From Macrolepiota albuminosa (lineage: Eukaryota > Basidiomycota > Agaricomycetes > Agaricales > Agaricaceae): 64,000 bases of DNA. This document shows positions 1-11,663 of the stretch, in pieces. How positions within the stretch are numbered: position 1 is the stretch's first letter; each line of letters begins with the position of its first letter. The translations under genes and the position numbers were made by a program. The DNA is taken from NCBI GenBank assembly GCA_027475525.1, contig JAMWFC010000056.1, positions 620,001 through 684,000 of the forward strand. The letters are read 5' to 3'. The notes beneath the pieces were generated by a model. That model was given only the letters and a program-made list of their open reading frames with translations. It had not been told where the DNA came from and did not search any database.

Positions 1-135
1 CGGTAAAACTAAGGAACCAAAAGACTCTGGGCGAGAAAAAAAAAACTACTCGTAAACACGTGTTATAGATTATCTAAATGGGCTTTCTGGCATCTTGGCA
101 CCCTATGGTCGCAACAGATGATGCCTGTCTCTACA

Positions 136-320
136 TCAATAATTACAATGCCGAACAACAAATTGATAGTCTGTGTCGCCTAAGAGCAAAGAGGGATATT
201 GTCTATAGAAATTATCGAGGTCCCATTCAGTAACTACATCACGCACACCATGGAAATTACGCCAGAGACGTGATACATGTCGTAAGATTTTTTTGCCCGA
301 ATGTAGTGTATCAAATGGAC
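136..320 (-). CDS. Possible 3' terminal exon of an unidentified gene (partial)
   Basis: On the minus strand a reading frame of about 60 codons ends at a TGA at 136-138. Its composition looks protein-like (for example HVSRLWRNF followed by an acidic, aromatic stretch ending in VVRHCNY). No start codon or clear splice acceptor was found, and a stop codon lies just upstream in frame, so if real it is a last exon. I do not recognise a family. It may equally be chance. Confidence 0.22.
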
Positions 321-510
321 ATAATTATATGATCTGGATGATAATGTTCGTCGACGTGATTTGACTTCGAGTCAAGGATGAGTTTTACTCCTGCAGAGAT
401 GCGGAATCAAAGGAAAAAAATCAAGAGTTGTCGCTCCCCAAGGAATTGGCGAGCGGGTTGAAGCGTATTAATGAAGATGATAGAAACGTTATTTTGTTAA
501 TATCGACAAT

Positions 511-601
511 GGCCGTGTGGCGAAATGGCATCGCGTCTGACTACGAAATCCTCAGGATTTGTTAAATCAGGAGATTGCAGGTTCGACCCCTGTCTCGGTC
601 A
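511..601 (+). tRNA. tRNA-Arg (anticodon ACG) with a 19-nt intron
   Basis: The cloverleaf can be folded by eye. The acceptor 511-517 pairs with 594-600 (one T-T mismatch), with discriminator A601. The D stem is GCGA/TCGC and the anticodon stem is TCTGA/TCAGG. The loop CTACGA|A is interrupted by an intron at 547-565, the usual nuclear position between bases 37 and 38. The T arm is GCAGG-TTCGACC-CCTGT. Anticodon ACG (read as ICG after editing) decodes CGU, CGC and CGA. The sequence around the anticodon matches what I know of eukaryotic tRNA-Arg(ACG). A run of six T at 618-623 fits a Pol III terminator. Confidence 0.9.
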
Positions 602-842
602 GTAACGTCTCCTATAATTTTTTCTTACCCCGTTATCGATCAGAAAAATCCCCGCATTGACCAGTAAATGTCCGCTATACACTCGGACAGCACAAAAATG
701 TTTCCGAAGCAGAATCTGTCAAACGTTGTTCTATTCTCTATTATGTCCTCTATGCTTCACTACAGTGCAGTGTGGGTACCGGGGCTGTTGGCGTTTACGA
801 TATGACCAACCGCACAGAATACTGTTATAGTCATGAACTGCA

Positions 843-1656
843 TCATCCCACTTCCAGTCCACCTACTATTACAGATATATCGATTGGGAATGGTGAGATG
901 TCAGAAGCGTTTGTGATCAACGGTACAGCCGCACGCCCTCGTTCCGTTGAAGTATGAGTGAGCATCATGTATACAGCCTGTGATAGCGTATCTGCAAGTT
1001 TTGCATTAAACGCCCGATCTAGAATTCAGTGATTAGTTGTGAAATTCCGAATACCGAGGCTGGACTCTTCACCTCCTGGTGACTGCCGTAGTTCAGCGTT
1101 AATAATCCTGGTCTAGAGTGAGGAGGATATGTCTAAGTTTCCTTATGGAGTACGCACCACTGTTCCCAAGGCACAACCTCTTCCCCCATATATACCGGAA
1201 TCCATGATTTCTTTGGGCGCTTCACCGAAAGTGTAACTTTTATCTACAAGTCGTGAGCACTACGCGAAGTTCCAATGCGACGGCGATGGTACCTGACCAC
1301 GTTTGCTCGCACCTCCTTCAATCCCTCTCCAAAACGCATCGACTTTATCGTTTACGAGCTGCTCTATTTCTGGATCCGAGACACCAGGCTGAGATGCCAT
1401 TTAGTCGTGTCTTTCGCAGATTGAATTAAAGGCGCACCATGGTCACGTCTAGAACCTCGAATATTTGCGGTTTAATGGTTCCAAATACCCGATGGAATAG
1501 GATGGAGTGTAGCATGCCTCTCAAGACATCTTTTGTTGTCAGCCGGTCCAAAACCTAAGATACGCATCGCCACAGTTAGGCAGACTCTCAATTCATTCCA
1601 AGCTTATGCACCAAATCGATTGTTATTGGGGGGAAAGGACCATTTCCTGTAGCCAT
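843..1656 (-). CDS. ATG101: Autophagy-related protein 101 (HORMA-domain subunit of the Atg1 complex), six exons
   Basis: Exons (minus): 1656-1612, 1554-1438, 1388-1293, 1243-1158, 1107-1073, 1018-843, all with GT-AG introns of about 50-57 bp and consistent phase, giving 184 aa. Atg101 is a HORMA-fold partner of Atg13 and stabilises the autophagy-initiation complex in fungi other than budding yeast. Family marks seen: LRGMLHSILFHRVFG and FEVLDVTMPG near the N terminus, DPEIEQLVNDKVDAFW, a KRPKKSW segment followed by VPWEQW, and a C terminus with STERGRAAVP and ISPFPI. The length fits fungal Atg101. All six exons are intact, so the gene looks functional. The start was chosen because the first exon encodes the short N-terminal stretch directly before LDRLTTKDVL. 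No neighbour suggests co-regulation. Confidence 0.93.
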
Positions 1657-2518
1657 AAATGCGACTAGTTTGAAAAGGAGATTGTTGAGTCGAGGAAAGA
1701 AGCCGTGTGAATTACTTGATAAGATTGATTTTCTTGCTGATCAGGTGGGTGGGCATTATCCATGCTTCTCAGTTTCTGATTCGAACTAATTTTGAAACAA
1801 ATAGAAAATAGCTGGTCCAACGGCTTCTGCATCTACATACGCTTCGGGGCTGTTTTAACTGGTTTTACTGCGTGTCTCGTGTGGTCGCTATTATCCATCT
1901 TTTTCTCTCTACTAACGACTTTATGCTGGATTGTCCGTCTGTTGAACTATGACGATATTTTGGCCACCACAGATGACGGGCCGCCGGTGTCTTGGCCACC
2001 TTTGTATAGACTAAACGATGGACCCATTGTTCCACTAGACATATAAATTCGTGCATTATCAAAGTCTACTCGCCATTGGCATCTCCTATTGTACACATTG
2101 ACCCTTGAATTCAAGGATGAATTGATTATGATATATATTCAGCATTGCGTCTTGCGTCGAGCATCCGTGCTCTTTTGTGTTTCCAAAGAAAAGGTCCTCT
2201 TCCTCTTCTGACTCGAACCTGGCCCTGGTATTAGGTTGCGTGATGACTGACGAAATGTTTGCTTGCGTGGACGGCTGTTCCAAAAGCCCAGCGAATACCT
2301 TGCGCCGGGTCGCCAATGGCTTGCCGTAGAAGCTCTCAATCCTTCGGAGTCGAGCAGCAAAACGGAGGAGCGGATGGTAGCATCATTGGCGATCAATCCT
2401 CGGCATTGGGCGCCGACCCAGTCGGCGGGAATGATGAGCGTGCACGAATACTCCTGGCAGACCTATGCCACCTCCTTGTGATCTGCGTGGTCCCACCCGC
2501 TTTTTCTAGTTGCGCTTC

Positions 2519-3459
2519 ACTTTATTCAGAATGAAAGCTGTAAAATCACAGCGTCAGCAAAACGACTTGCCAGTCTGGTGCACCGAGATGCGATTCAAGC
2601 AGGACTCGAGTCAATTGAAACTTGGAGATGGGGTGACATTTTTGATCTAGTTGCTGACCTTGTGCGCGGTGAACAGCTCTGCAAGAATATCATGCTTTTG
2701 AAGAAGACTCGCTACTTCTCAAGAGGCTCTTCCAACTCGATTATCTAGGCTCGGTAATCAATGTCCGGGAAAATTTCACGATTTAGGGCAAAACGAAGCC
2801 ATTGTCGATAGCCTTTCGAAATGGATTACCATCGTCGATGCTGGATTTTTAAGTGACTGCAGCGTCTTCTTGCCATTTCTTACACTTTACAACGCTGCGC
2901 TACATGACCCAGAAGCTCGATACCACCCCAGTCTCAGCCCTCTCTGCAAGTCTATGGATTGGGAACTCATCGAGGTCGACGATGCTAGGATACTTCAATA
3001 TCGCTTGAATGTAGAGTTCAAGTCCGATAGACACAGTATTTTTCTCAGATCTCTGGACATACAACAAATGACTTAACCCCTTTCTCAAATTCAAAACACT
3101 CGCTTTTCCGATTGCCTCGCATGAGACCTTACAAGATCTCTGGTCCAAGGAAGAGAAGCCAACGATATATCTCAATGCTGGTAAGGCAAAATTCGCTGAT
3201 AGTTTTGTCTTCATTGGAACTCCTACATCCTCGAATCCACACGTCATGTGCATACAATCCAAATTGCTGCAGTCAGAAAAATCTGAGATCACTTTCAACA
3301 AAGTGTTAAGAAAGCGAATTAGTCCGTCGGGATTGCGCACCTTCTTACTGGATATTTGAGCATCGGCTCCTTGACACCATAGATGATTTCGTTGATGATA
3401 ACCAGCATCGAATCAACTTAAAGAATGGGTGGTGTATAACGTTCAACCCGAACTCCTAA
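2519..3459 (+). pseudogene. Decayed protein-coding stretch, possible nuclease/effector-like gene
   Basis: Protein-like reading continues on the plus strand for about 900 bp but jumps frame several times: about 2519-2700 (ASLVHRDAIQAGLESIETW), about 2760-3076 (GFLSDCSVFLPFLTLYNAA), 3077-3322 (FVFIGTPTSSNPHVMCIQSK) and 3319-3459 (HRLLDTIDDFVDDN). No GT-AG introns bridge the jumps, so frameshifts are likelier than splicing. The hydrophobic strand followed by QxK (CIQSK) recalls the (E/Q)xK part of PD-(D/E)XK nuclease folds seen in Crinkler-like proteins, but that is only a resemblance. The gene converges on another decayed stretch on the minus strand. Confidence 0.35.
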
Positions 3460-4420
3460 TAGATTGCCACTGACCAGCAAGGTCTCGAGTGACAGACCTG
3501 AAAGGATGGGGAAGATCCAAGGTACTTGATGATTCCTGCTAGAGTCCATCCCCATGACAAGAATGCCCACGAGCTCCTGAAGTCTCTTGCATTGCACAAC
3601 CTGTGTTTCGTCAAGGTCAATGACAACGACATTCTTGCAGGCGTCTGAGAACCTCAAGAGCGAGACAGACAGAGTTTTCGTGTTGGGACAATGTCTCCAT
3701 AAGAGAAGCGCCCTCAGGCCGCATTTCCCGTGTACCATCTTTGCTCGGATACGCAAGCAGGAGATCGGTTGCAAGGAGAGTCCGCCACTGATCAGAATCA
3801 TAGTCCTGCCCTCGATCCATAAGATTGATGCCAAGGTACAGGTTTTGTTTAGCTGACAAGATGACCTTGCGCTTGAAAGTATCAAATCGATCAAGATTCC
3901 AGACGTTCTCGCGGACAGTTGGCGTGAAATCCCACAGGTCGAGTGGATGGACCTCGCATGACCAGCTGATCAAGTTCATTGCATGTATAGCTGTCGAGGC
4001 ACCAGGAGAGACTGTCGTGCTTGAAGGAGGCAAATCGAACACTTCTGCTTAATAGGTGATGGAGGAAATGGGAGCAGATCGCTGTCTTACCGGTGCTTGG
4101 AGCTGATCCAATGATGGGAATGGCAAGCCGTTTCAGCCACTCTTTCTCATAGATATACTTTGCTCGAAAGCTGTGGAACATGTGATCCCAGAGCTTGCAA
4201 TAACGGGAAACTGTTCCCGAGATCCAACAGAGTCTCCGGAGTAGCTGGAGGGTTGGCGACCTCTGGTTGAGTGCACCTCTGGTTGAGTGCACCAGGTGAG
4301 TAAACTAGAAGCGAGATATTCAGATTTCAGCCACTCTAGTCCGCCTGGCTCCTGTTTCAATGGGAGGTTTTTCAATATATAGGATTTGTACTTGGCTCTC
4401 AATAGAATATAGTCCTACCT
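3418..4420 (-). pseudogene. Decayed unidentified gene with a 16-bp duplication
   Basis: Coding-like minus-strand reading runs from about 4420 to 3418. Segments include EYLASSLLTWCTQPE, then (after a 16-bp tandem duplication at 4261-4292 that shifts the frame) NPPATPETLLDLGNSFPLLQ, and then about 130 codons at 4040-3617 containing VFDLPPSSTTVSPGAS and FDTFKRKVILSAKQ. The frame changes again near 3610 and ends at 3418. A Walker-A-like GSAPSTGKT can be read at about 4100, but the same bases form a good splice donor (GTAAGA), so it may be intronic. I do not recognise the family. Confidence 0.35.
4261..4292. repeat. 16-bp perfect tandem duplication
   Basis: The unit CTCTGGTTGAGTGCAC occurs twice, at 4261-4276 and 4277-4292. 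Without one copy the minus-strand reading continues from CTQPE straight into VANPPATPE, so the duplication is a plausible disabling mutation (16 is not a multiple of 3). Confidence 0.8.
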
Positions 4421-5215
4421 GGTCTGTCTGGCAGCACCACCAAGAAGTTCCTTATTGGTGGGTGAACTGGTCTCTTTGTTCCACCACCACTTGTGGATGC
4501 GTTCAAAATTCTTCATTTGAGAGTAAAAGACCTTTTCTTCCATATACTTGGTGAGATCCCAGCCGTTCTAGCGAATGTAACAAGTAAGCAAAGAGATAGA
4601 GATCGTCAACGATTGGGTAAGTCATTACCTCCAATCCTTCTTATCCCCTGTTGTTTTTGTGGAGCTTGTAGAGTTCTAAATTGACAGCATCGCATCTGCT
4701 GACCTGCGGGTGGTTGCTTCTCTGCTCTTTGACGGCTTTCTTAAGATCAACAACCTTCTCACACCAATCAATCTTCAATCTGATTGGATCTCTCTCTCTC
4801 TCGCGATGTGCCCTTCGAGGGGTGATTTTCTTGGAGGGCGGTCTTTCGTTTGCCTCTTGAGTGGATGTCATGGTGATGGAGAACTGATTGATGGTCGAGT
4901 GCGCAGTCTACATGAGAATAGAGGAGCTGCAGCTTGATTTTTCATTTATGTCGAGACGCCAAACGTCTCAAACACAAGACAGGGTCGAAAATGAATTAAA
5001 ATCAAGTTATTACCTAAAACAAGCTGAAAACTGTAAGTAAGCAGAAAGCGTCGAAAACTGTAGACGAGAAAAAGACACCTAAGTATCACATCTTGCAATG
5101 AAACCCGCCTTAGGAGCATCAATTTCGGCAAGGACACGCGGATGTGCCGAAAGCGGCCGATCATAATTGAGCAAACTCTTTTGATCACCACCATAACGTT
5201 TGCTCGCAGTTGACA
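4421..5215. other. No supported gene
   Basis: Short ORFs on both strands only, none with recognisable sequence. The last part is presumably the promoter of the OPA3 gene that follows. Confidence 0.5.
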
Positions 5216-6072
5216 ATGGCTTCAGTCAAGATAGCCACACTTATCATCCGTGTAGGGCATTGTTGACATATACCTCAAAGTGATACTGATGTTCTACAGA
5301 CTGTAGCCAAACCCATCAGCTCACGACTCAAAGCCCAAGCAACACAGTATGGTCGCTCATTGAAATCATACCTTTTCTAATCCTCACCACAAAAGTAATA
5401 CAGACACGAGACGTTCCGTAACTTCTGCGTGAACCTTGCACAACGATTATACCGTACAGAGACTAAGCTTCGCACCAATATCATGGGCGAACCCGCGAAG
5501 CACATCAGGCCCCTCTCGGAAACACGGTGTAGTATCCGTCTATTACTTCAGATTGAGAACATCTGTTGAACCTTCATCTTGTCCAGTGCGATAGAAAACG
5601 GCGCCAACGCGCTCGCGGAAGGTTTTCTCTTCACTGTAGCGGCCGCCTTGATCATTGGGGAATCATGGCGTTCTTCACAGAAGCAATCTAAACGACGTGA
5701 TGACGTTGATGATCAACTTGACTCATTAGGGACTCAAGTGACGGAATTGACGACGCGGGTAAAAGAAATTGAAACACGGTGGGAGGATGAAATGCGGTAT
5801 GAAAAGCAAAGGTGCGTGTGTCGCGTGCGTATTTGAGAGCCATGATGTTAACAATGATTTTACACAATAGAAACGACGAACTCTCACGAGTCTTGCAGAG
5901 AATCGTAGAAATTGGACTTCGTGGCGGTTGGGCCGAGTTCGAGGGGACACCGCTACAAATACCTCGTATACAGTTAAACCCAAAATCGTCACAACATACC
6001 CCAGTAGACGCACCAGATACCACAAATTCCTCCAAACCGGACTCTTCATTTACTTCATCTATTTCATCATAA
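5216..6072 (+). CDS. OPA3: OPA3-like mitochondrial protein, five exons
   Basis: Exons 5216-5251, 5300-5346, 5404-5526, 5587-5811 and 5871-6072 join in phase to 210 aa with introns of 48-60 bp. OPA3 proteins are small mitochondrial membrane proteins (loss in humans causes optic atrophy with 3-methylglutaconic aciduria). The fungal orthologue is conserved but its molecular role is not settled. Family marks: N-terminal ASVKIATLIIRTVAKPIS, then a segment rich in Arg and aromatics ending MGEPAKHIRPLSE, a hydrophobic NALAEGFLFTVAAALIIGE segment, and a coiled-coil-like C-terminal half (LTTRVKEIETRWEDE). The C terminus is Ser/Thr-rich. Every exon is intact. The start was taken from the conserved MASVKIATL N terminus. 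Confidence 0.93.
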
Positions 6073-6316
6073 TGGCGCTATCTTATTGGAGTCTGAATTC
6101 TGATGATTGACAGACTGAATGTAGATGTCATTTTCATCGGACCTTTATCGAGTACAATACAGTACAAGGTATACAAAGGGAGAATGGGTACGTGCCGGAT
6201 TAGAATAGTAACCATTCAAGTCGAGTATAGTTAGCCATATAAATACAGAATGCGATGCCGGGTTAAAACAGGGAAGAGAGAGAAGAAAAAGCATACCAGT
6301 GCCATATGATAGACCG
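6073..6316. other. Intergenic, convergent 3' ends of OPA3 and GH5 genes
   Basis: About 240 bp between two stop codons on opposite strands; presumably both 3' UTRs and polyadenylation signals. No other structure seen. Confidence 0.5.
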
Positions 6317-9300
6317 TCACATAATGCAACACTGCTCATCACAAAACCGCTCACACCAAGTTCTCTTCCTTTGCATACCTCTCGCCACTTTGGCGGGCTT
6401 AATCGCACCCGCTTTCCGCCTGATTTCGATCGAATACTGCATCTCCCCCTCCCCTGCCTCCGGAACGTCGTACCACCACCTTAACGTCTGTCCTTCTACC
6501 TCCCACCGTCCCCCACTCACATTCACTGACACATCCACGAGCCTTCGCTTCTCCATAAAACCAACATCCTGATCTCTTGTGAGCGTGTCCACACCAGACG
6601 AGACAGACGCAGGGAGATCAACAGACGAAGGCCATGGCGAGCCAACCGCACTGCTTCTCCCACTCGACACCGCAAACCCCGTCACCTCCCCGCTGTCACT
6701 CGGGCTTATCCTTTCCTCATCCTTGCATGTACGTGGCTTCACAATATCCTCCGAGCCAAAGTGGACCAGCGGCACAAAAATCTCCGTGGCCTTCCCCTTC
6801 CCCTTCCCCTTCCCATCCTCGTCCTCATCCTCGTTCACAGTCACTGCATCTTCCTCACTCACACGCACGACAAGTTTGAAAACCGCTTTGTTTATATCGA
6901 AACTCATGTCCTGAGGGGTACCAATAACCTTTGTCGGCCACGGACGACAAAACGCTCGAACTGCCCTCGCGCCGCACGTAAGGAACCCATACGGATCCGC
7001 GGCCCAGTCTTCCAAACATGGCTGCCTAAGCGGTGTACGATATTTCTCTGGGACAGACATAGACCGCAGCGTATCGAGAGTAAGCGAGGATGCGACGTTG
7101 GCGTTAACAACCGTCACACTGGATTGCTCGGACTTGCACGGTGGTGTATGGTTGTTAAGAATACTCAGCTTGCTATGGTTGCGCAGGAGCATTGCTCGAC
7201 TCCCGCTCTTTGCGGAGTCGTAAAGCGCCGAAGGATCGTCGTCGCCGTTGAGTGTCGTCTCGAGAGTCGCCTCTTGACGCGCCTCATCCTCCTCTGGGAG
7301 ATCATCCGCAGACCAAAGACTGAGATCCTCCATGTTCCATCCATCACCCCAATCGTGCGTGCTGTGCGCGCAATATGTCCATACCGTCCAATTTAACCCG
7401 TTCGTCCCGTCCCCTCCATTCAAACTGGCGTCCAGCGCCTTCTCCTGACGTGAATAATCGCCCTTGTACCGCCCTTTATCCATCCATCCATACGACCGTT
7501 TCTTATCCATATCAAATGGTGTCCCAATCTCCCCGATGATGGTAGGGTACGACCCGAGGATCGCTGCGTCATCCTTGAGCATGCCCAGCTGCTCTTGGAG
7601 CGACTTGCGTATTGCGCTATCCCCGATCTTCACTGCTTGTAAAATGTTTGAATAACGTCCTCGTAAAAGCCCTAGGGCATCCGCGTTGAACCAGTTCCAG
7701 TGTCGCGTGATAAGTGTTAGGCCATCATAATAATGCGGCGAGTATGCCGCACGGCCTTTAAGCACATCGTCTCCATCTAACTTCGGTGGGGGTGCGAATA
7801 CAGGTGGCTGCACGAACAATATCGCCTCCGGATGCGCGCGTCGTATCCGTGCAGCAAAACTCAGGAAGTGTGGCCGCCAATAATCAGATATAAAATCCAC
7901 GGGCTCGCCGCTAGAGGGAACGTAGCGGAAGTAATCTTCCCGTAAGATGAAACCAGTCTCGATATCCCACACGCCATGCTGTGCCCAGAGACAGGACCCA
8001 AGCTTCCACCGCGAGACGTCGCGCTTCCAGCCCCAACGTTCATGGAGACCATCCTCTGTCTCTATTGATGGCTCTGCCCATATTTTGACACCTTTTGGGT
8101 CAATAGTTACTGAGCCGTCACGTGAGGGCCCAAACGAGCCAAATGACCAGTTCTCAACGGTTTGTGCTTGGCCCATGCCAAGCCGCATAGACTGTGCGGG
8201 TGTGGGATATGAGCCTTTTTTAAGTGTAGAACCCTGATTTTTGGGCGGTACAGAAAGGCTTTCCCACCCGCATAGACCCTCAAAGGGCTCGTTAATGCTA
8301 TCCCAACCAATGACGCAATCATCGAGAAGGTCGCCTGCGTCACGAATTCGGTCTGCAAGGACACCAAAGGCTTCGATGTAGTGCTCCTGCAAGTAGTCTT
8401 GAATATTTTTACCATCGATGACGCAATGGGGTGCAAAATCGTGGCCGGCAAAGAAGAGCGTGAAGAGGGTCTGGGAGAGCAAACGACCATAATTAGTTGA
8501 CCAGATCATAGCAGGAAGAGTGGCGGGCTCGGCTATATGTGCTAGGGGGTATTCACAATGGATAATGGCAGATTGGGTAGCTGTGAGATTTCGTGGATCG
8601 ATTCCGCATGCTGTGAGAGTCCAGAAAGGGGCGCCCGAGCCTCCAGAAAAACGCGACCACTACAAAAGGAGTTGTTAGGATTGGCTGAAAAAGGAGAGAC
8701 ATCTTTAAAACAGCGAAACAAGAACTCCAGAACAAAGATGGGAATCATGGCAACAGGAGACCTCGCCACCACATCACACAACGAGTAATGAAGGCTGGCG
8801 AGATGAGGACTAAGAGCAATCATACTCATGTATGTCAGGTCCGCTATTCTACTTCTCTCTGAAACGAAGGAATCAACCGAGATCAAATCTCCAGGTTTGA
8901 GAGGGCAATAGGGGGCAAAATTGTACAATTGAGTTCAGCTATCAATTTGACTCACGACGTCTTGGTGTGGGTCCATGTAGACCTTGAAACCGTACGCCTT
9001 GCATTTGCGCAAGACGCGAATGGTATAATCTATAAACTCATAATCATACTTTCCCCTACATAATCTCAAGCAAAAATTATCGAAGTAGATATAATTACTT
9101 ACGGTCCTGCATGTTCAAGGGCTTCCCAAGTGACAGGAAATCTGAGCATATTGAAGCCCCATCCCCGCAAACGAGCCAGATGGACGTCCGCCGACCCATC
9201 GTCGATGTTGAGGGGTTGGCCAATGAAGCTTTCGTTTCCAGCATCACCATTCTCCCAGAAGCCGTCCAAGATGTACGAAGGTTGATCGATAGGGGCCTTC

Positions 9301-9452
9301 GAGGAGCCAGAGAGATTGACACCGCGCAGTAGTAATGTACGACCCGCAGTGTCGACAAAGTTGCATGCCGTTGTATGAATGAAGGAGGAGCAAGTAGGCT
9401 TTCCAGTTACAGGCGATGCTGAGGGTACTCTTGGCATTGTGGTAGACAACAA
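6317..9452 (-). CDS. GH5 (subfamily 12-like) steryl-beta-glucosidase / glucocerebrosidase-type glycoside hydrolase, three exons
   Basis: Exons (minus): 9452-9103, 9055-8956 and 8659-6317, in phase, about 930 aa (ATG at 9437 would give 925). Fungal members (EGCrP2/Sgl1 type) cleave glucose from ergosteryl-beta-glucoside and glucosylceramide. Seen: N-terminal [61 protein letters not shown] with the acid/base Glu, and [12 protein letters not shown] with the nucleophile Glu. The roughly 300-residue C-terminal part carries an acidic, GK-repeat insertion (about residues 780-800 by estimate). No signal peptide is evident, as is usual for this cytosolic or vacuolar family. The second intron (8660-8955, 296 bp) is unusually long for this window. 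No disruption was seen. Confidence 0.93.
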
Positions 9453-11570
9453 ACGACCCCTTCCAAGACGGTAAGAGGAGAACTAGAGCAAAGTGATTGG
9501 AGTTGCCAACGTCGTACGATTCCAAATTATTGTACCTGAGAGTCACGTTACCGCTGTGCGGACCGATCTCCGAATCGAGGCAGTGCAGTCCTCTGTCGCG
9601 CCACAAAGTTTTCCTATTGAGAAGGGCAAAAGGTGTAGTTATTGGTTCAGATTTAATCCACCGATTTGACATTCCGACTATCAACCAGAATACTGTAAAT
9701 AATTACTACTTAAGCACTCACTTTCGACTCCTATCGGAGCCTTGAATACTATTATGACCGAAGATCGACAACACAATGGTGAATATAGTTATTCTAGACA
9801 TCGGAGCGGCCCGTAGTAAAGTATAGCTGCATTTACAGTAACTGCGTGGATCGACGGAGAACGGCTCGGACATATGCGTTTCAAACATCAAAACAAGGTG
9901 TTGAATGTTAGATACACAAAGGACTGAGGAAATGCTTCGTGATTGAGGAACACCCACAAAACTCACAGTAGTTATCCTGGTTTATGTGGTTGTATATTCC
10001 GTGTCTGAACAGGCCGATGCGGGATTTGTGCTTTGTGTCTGTCTTGCACGAAGTCCTTTGATGATTCCACCAAAGCCGAGACCCAAGACACCTGGACACT
10101 CCATCTTCCGAGCCTGTTCAAACGATCTTACATTCAAGAAGACGATTCGTAATCCAGCTTGACCGAAACCTCTCGCAAACAAAAGTTGAACTCCTGTTCT
10201 CTCAAGAAAATCCGCAGAAGTATGGAACATGTTCTTGTCAGATGAATAGGAATTGCATGATCAATGTAAGGGTTTCCCGGGGCTTTTGTAGACGATATAC
10301 ATCTGTCAGAAAGGGATACTATATATCCAATTTCCAGCGGGTACCCAGCCGTTCGGTGGGCTCAGTGGTCCACTCTGGAGCCTGAGATAGACACCAACCG
10401 AATAGAATAGAAGTCATTCCTGCGACATGGATTTTTCGCACCATGGTAAAACATCGGTAAGTTCGCTGTTCTGTAACAGCCTCTGGGTTGCATCAATCTC
10501 CGGGGAACCATATGAAGAAGAGTCAGGACCTATTACAGACTCCCGGAAGGTTACACGCTTGACAGAAAAGTGTCGGACAATTAACGAAGCGCGTACAATT
10601 GCAAAGAAGCCTTGTCGCAGAGAATTTGCGCCTATTTAAAGAAGAGAAGTGATTGATGCTGTTTGACTATAGGCGGGCGGCCGATACACAAGGGGTGTAA
10701 CAATGAACCGACGACCTGCATTATTCATTGTCAACCAAGCCTACATACTCAAGTGATGCTGCGAAAAGCATTCGCGCGCTAGTCCTCAGTAGGCGCAGTA
10801 ACTGTGCAACGCCTTTTGTAACTGGTGGACATAAAACTCTCCATAGTTGTTTGTATGTATTACCATGTGCTTGATCCTACGTAGATTATCCTTTCCTGTT
10901 CTGGTAATGGTTTACAAAATCTAGCATGATACTTTTTCAACAGCACAATGCTTTACAAGCAGACACCTCTTGCCACCCACTTGTCTAGATTGCCGATTCC
11001 AACTTCATCGCATGCGCAGCGAGGAATGATGAAGATCGATTGTTGGCCTTCCTGAGCCTATGGCACTTGACTCACAGGGAGCAGGCATGAATCGCATGGA
11101 TGAATGGCGCAAGTTACCCAACAGGTTTTCTTCTTTCTACTCTCTTCACATTCTGTCAGCCACAGTACTGGTGGCAATGCACAAAGCCGCTGGGAAAAAA
11201 CATACGAACTCAGGTTTCCCTTGTTGAGATCTCAGTGGCTTTGGCAATCCATGAGAGCGTAAATGCAGAGGAAGGTCACAAGTTCAGGATAATACGGCAA
11301 GACTTCGGCGACAATCCTTGAACTATGGCCTCCAAGATCCGTGGTCCACATGCTAGGTTCGGGAAAATCGACTTAATTTCGACGGAAACTCTTCGGATAA
11401 GTACATCGTGACGTTTAGCGCTTCGTCTGTTACACAAGATGCCAATCACACATCGTCGCTCTGACTGTCCTCGTCTCTAACCTTGTCGGCCTCCGTTGCA
11501 ACTCTGCCAGGCTTCAATCACTGAATTACATGTTGGAAAGAATTACCCCGGATTTTCCTCGCACTCAATT
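9453..11570. other. No firmly supported gene; weak coding hints on the minus strand
   Basis: Upstream of the GH5 start a minus-strand exon-like ATG near 9830 encodes a short hydrophobic, signal-peptide-like start (MSRITIFTIVLSIFG) ending at a GTGAGT donor. A minus-strand ORF at 9982-10230 and a plus-strand ORF at 10427-10639 are also open. I could not connect any of these into a recognisable gene. The right part is presumably the GH7 promoter and contains CCCCGG at 11546-11551, which fits the reverse complement of the CreA/Mig1 consensus SYGGRG. Confidence 0.4.
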
Positions 11571-11582
11571 GTCGTTCTTGGG

Positions 11583-11589
11583 TATAAAA
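11583..11589 (+). promoter_or_regulatory. TATA box of the GH7 gene
   Basis: TATAAAA lies 75 bp upstream of the GH7 ATG, with a second TATAAAA nearby at 11605-11611. The spacing suits a strongly inducible fungal cellulase promoter with a short 5' UTR. Confidence 0.65.
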
Positions 11590-11663
11590 TGAGTCTGTGA
11601 GCTCTATAAAATACCCATCTCCACACCTTCCAGCCATCGAACACCTCAATCTTTACAATCACC

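Noticed and set aside
772..957. Plus-strand ORF opposite the last exon of ATG101
   Set aside because: The minus strand encodes conserved Atg101 sequence in phase across six exons, so this frame is a shadow.
4080..4120. P-loop NTPase (GSAPSTGKT) as proof of a NACHT-type gene
   Set aside because: The GK codons overlap a GTAAGA donor, and the frame after it closes soon, whereas splicing opens about 130 codons. The motif may be accidental.
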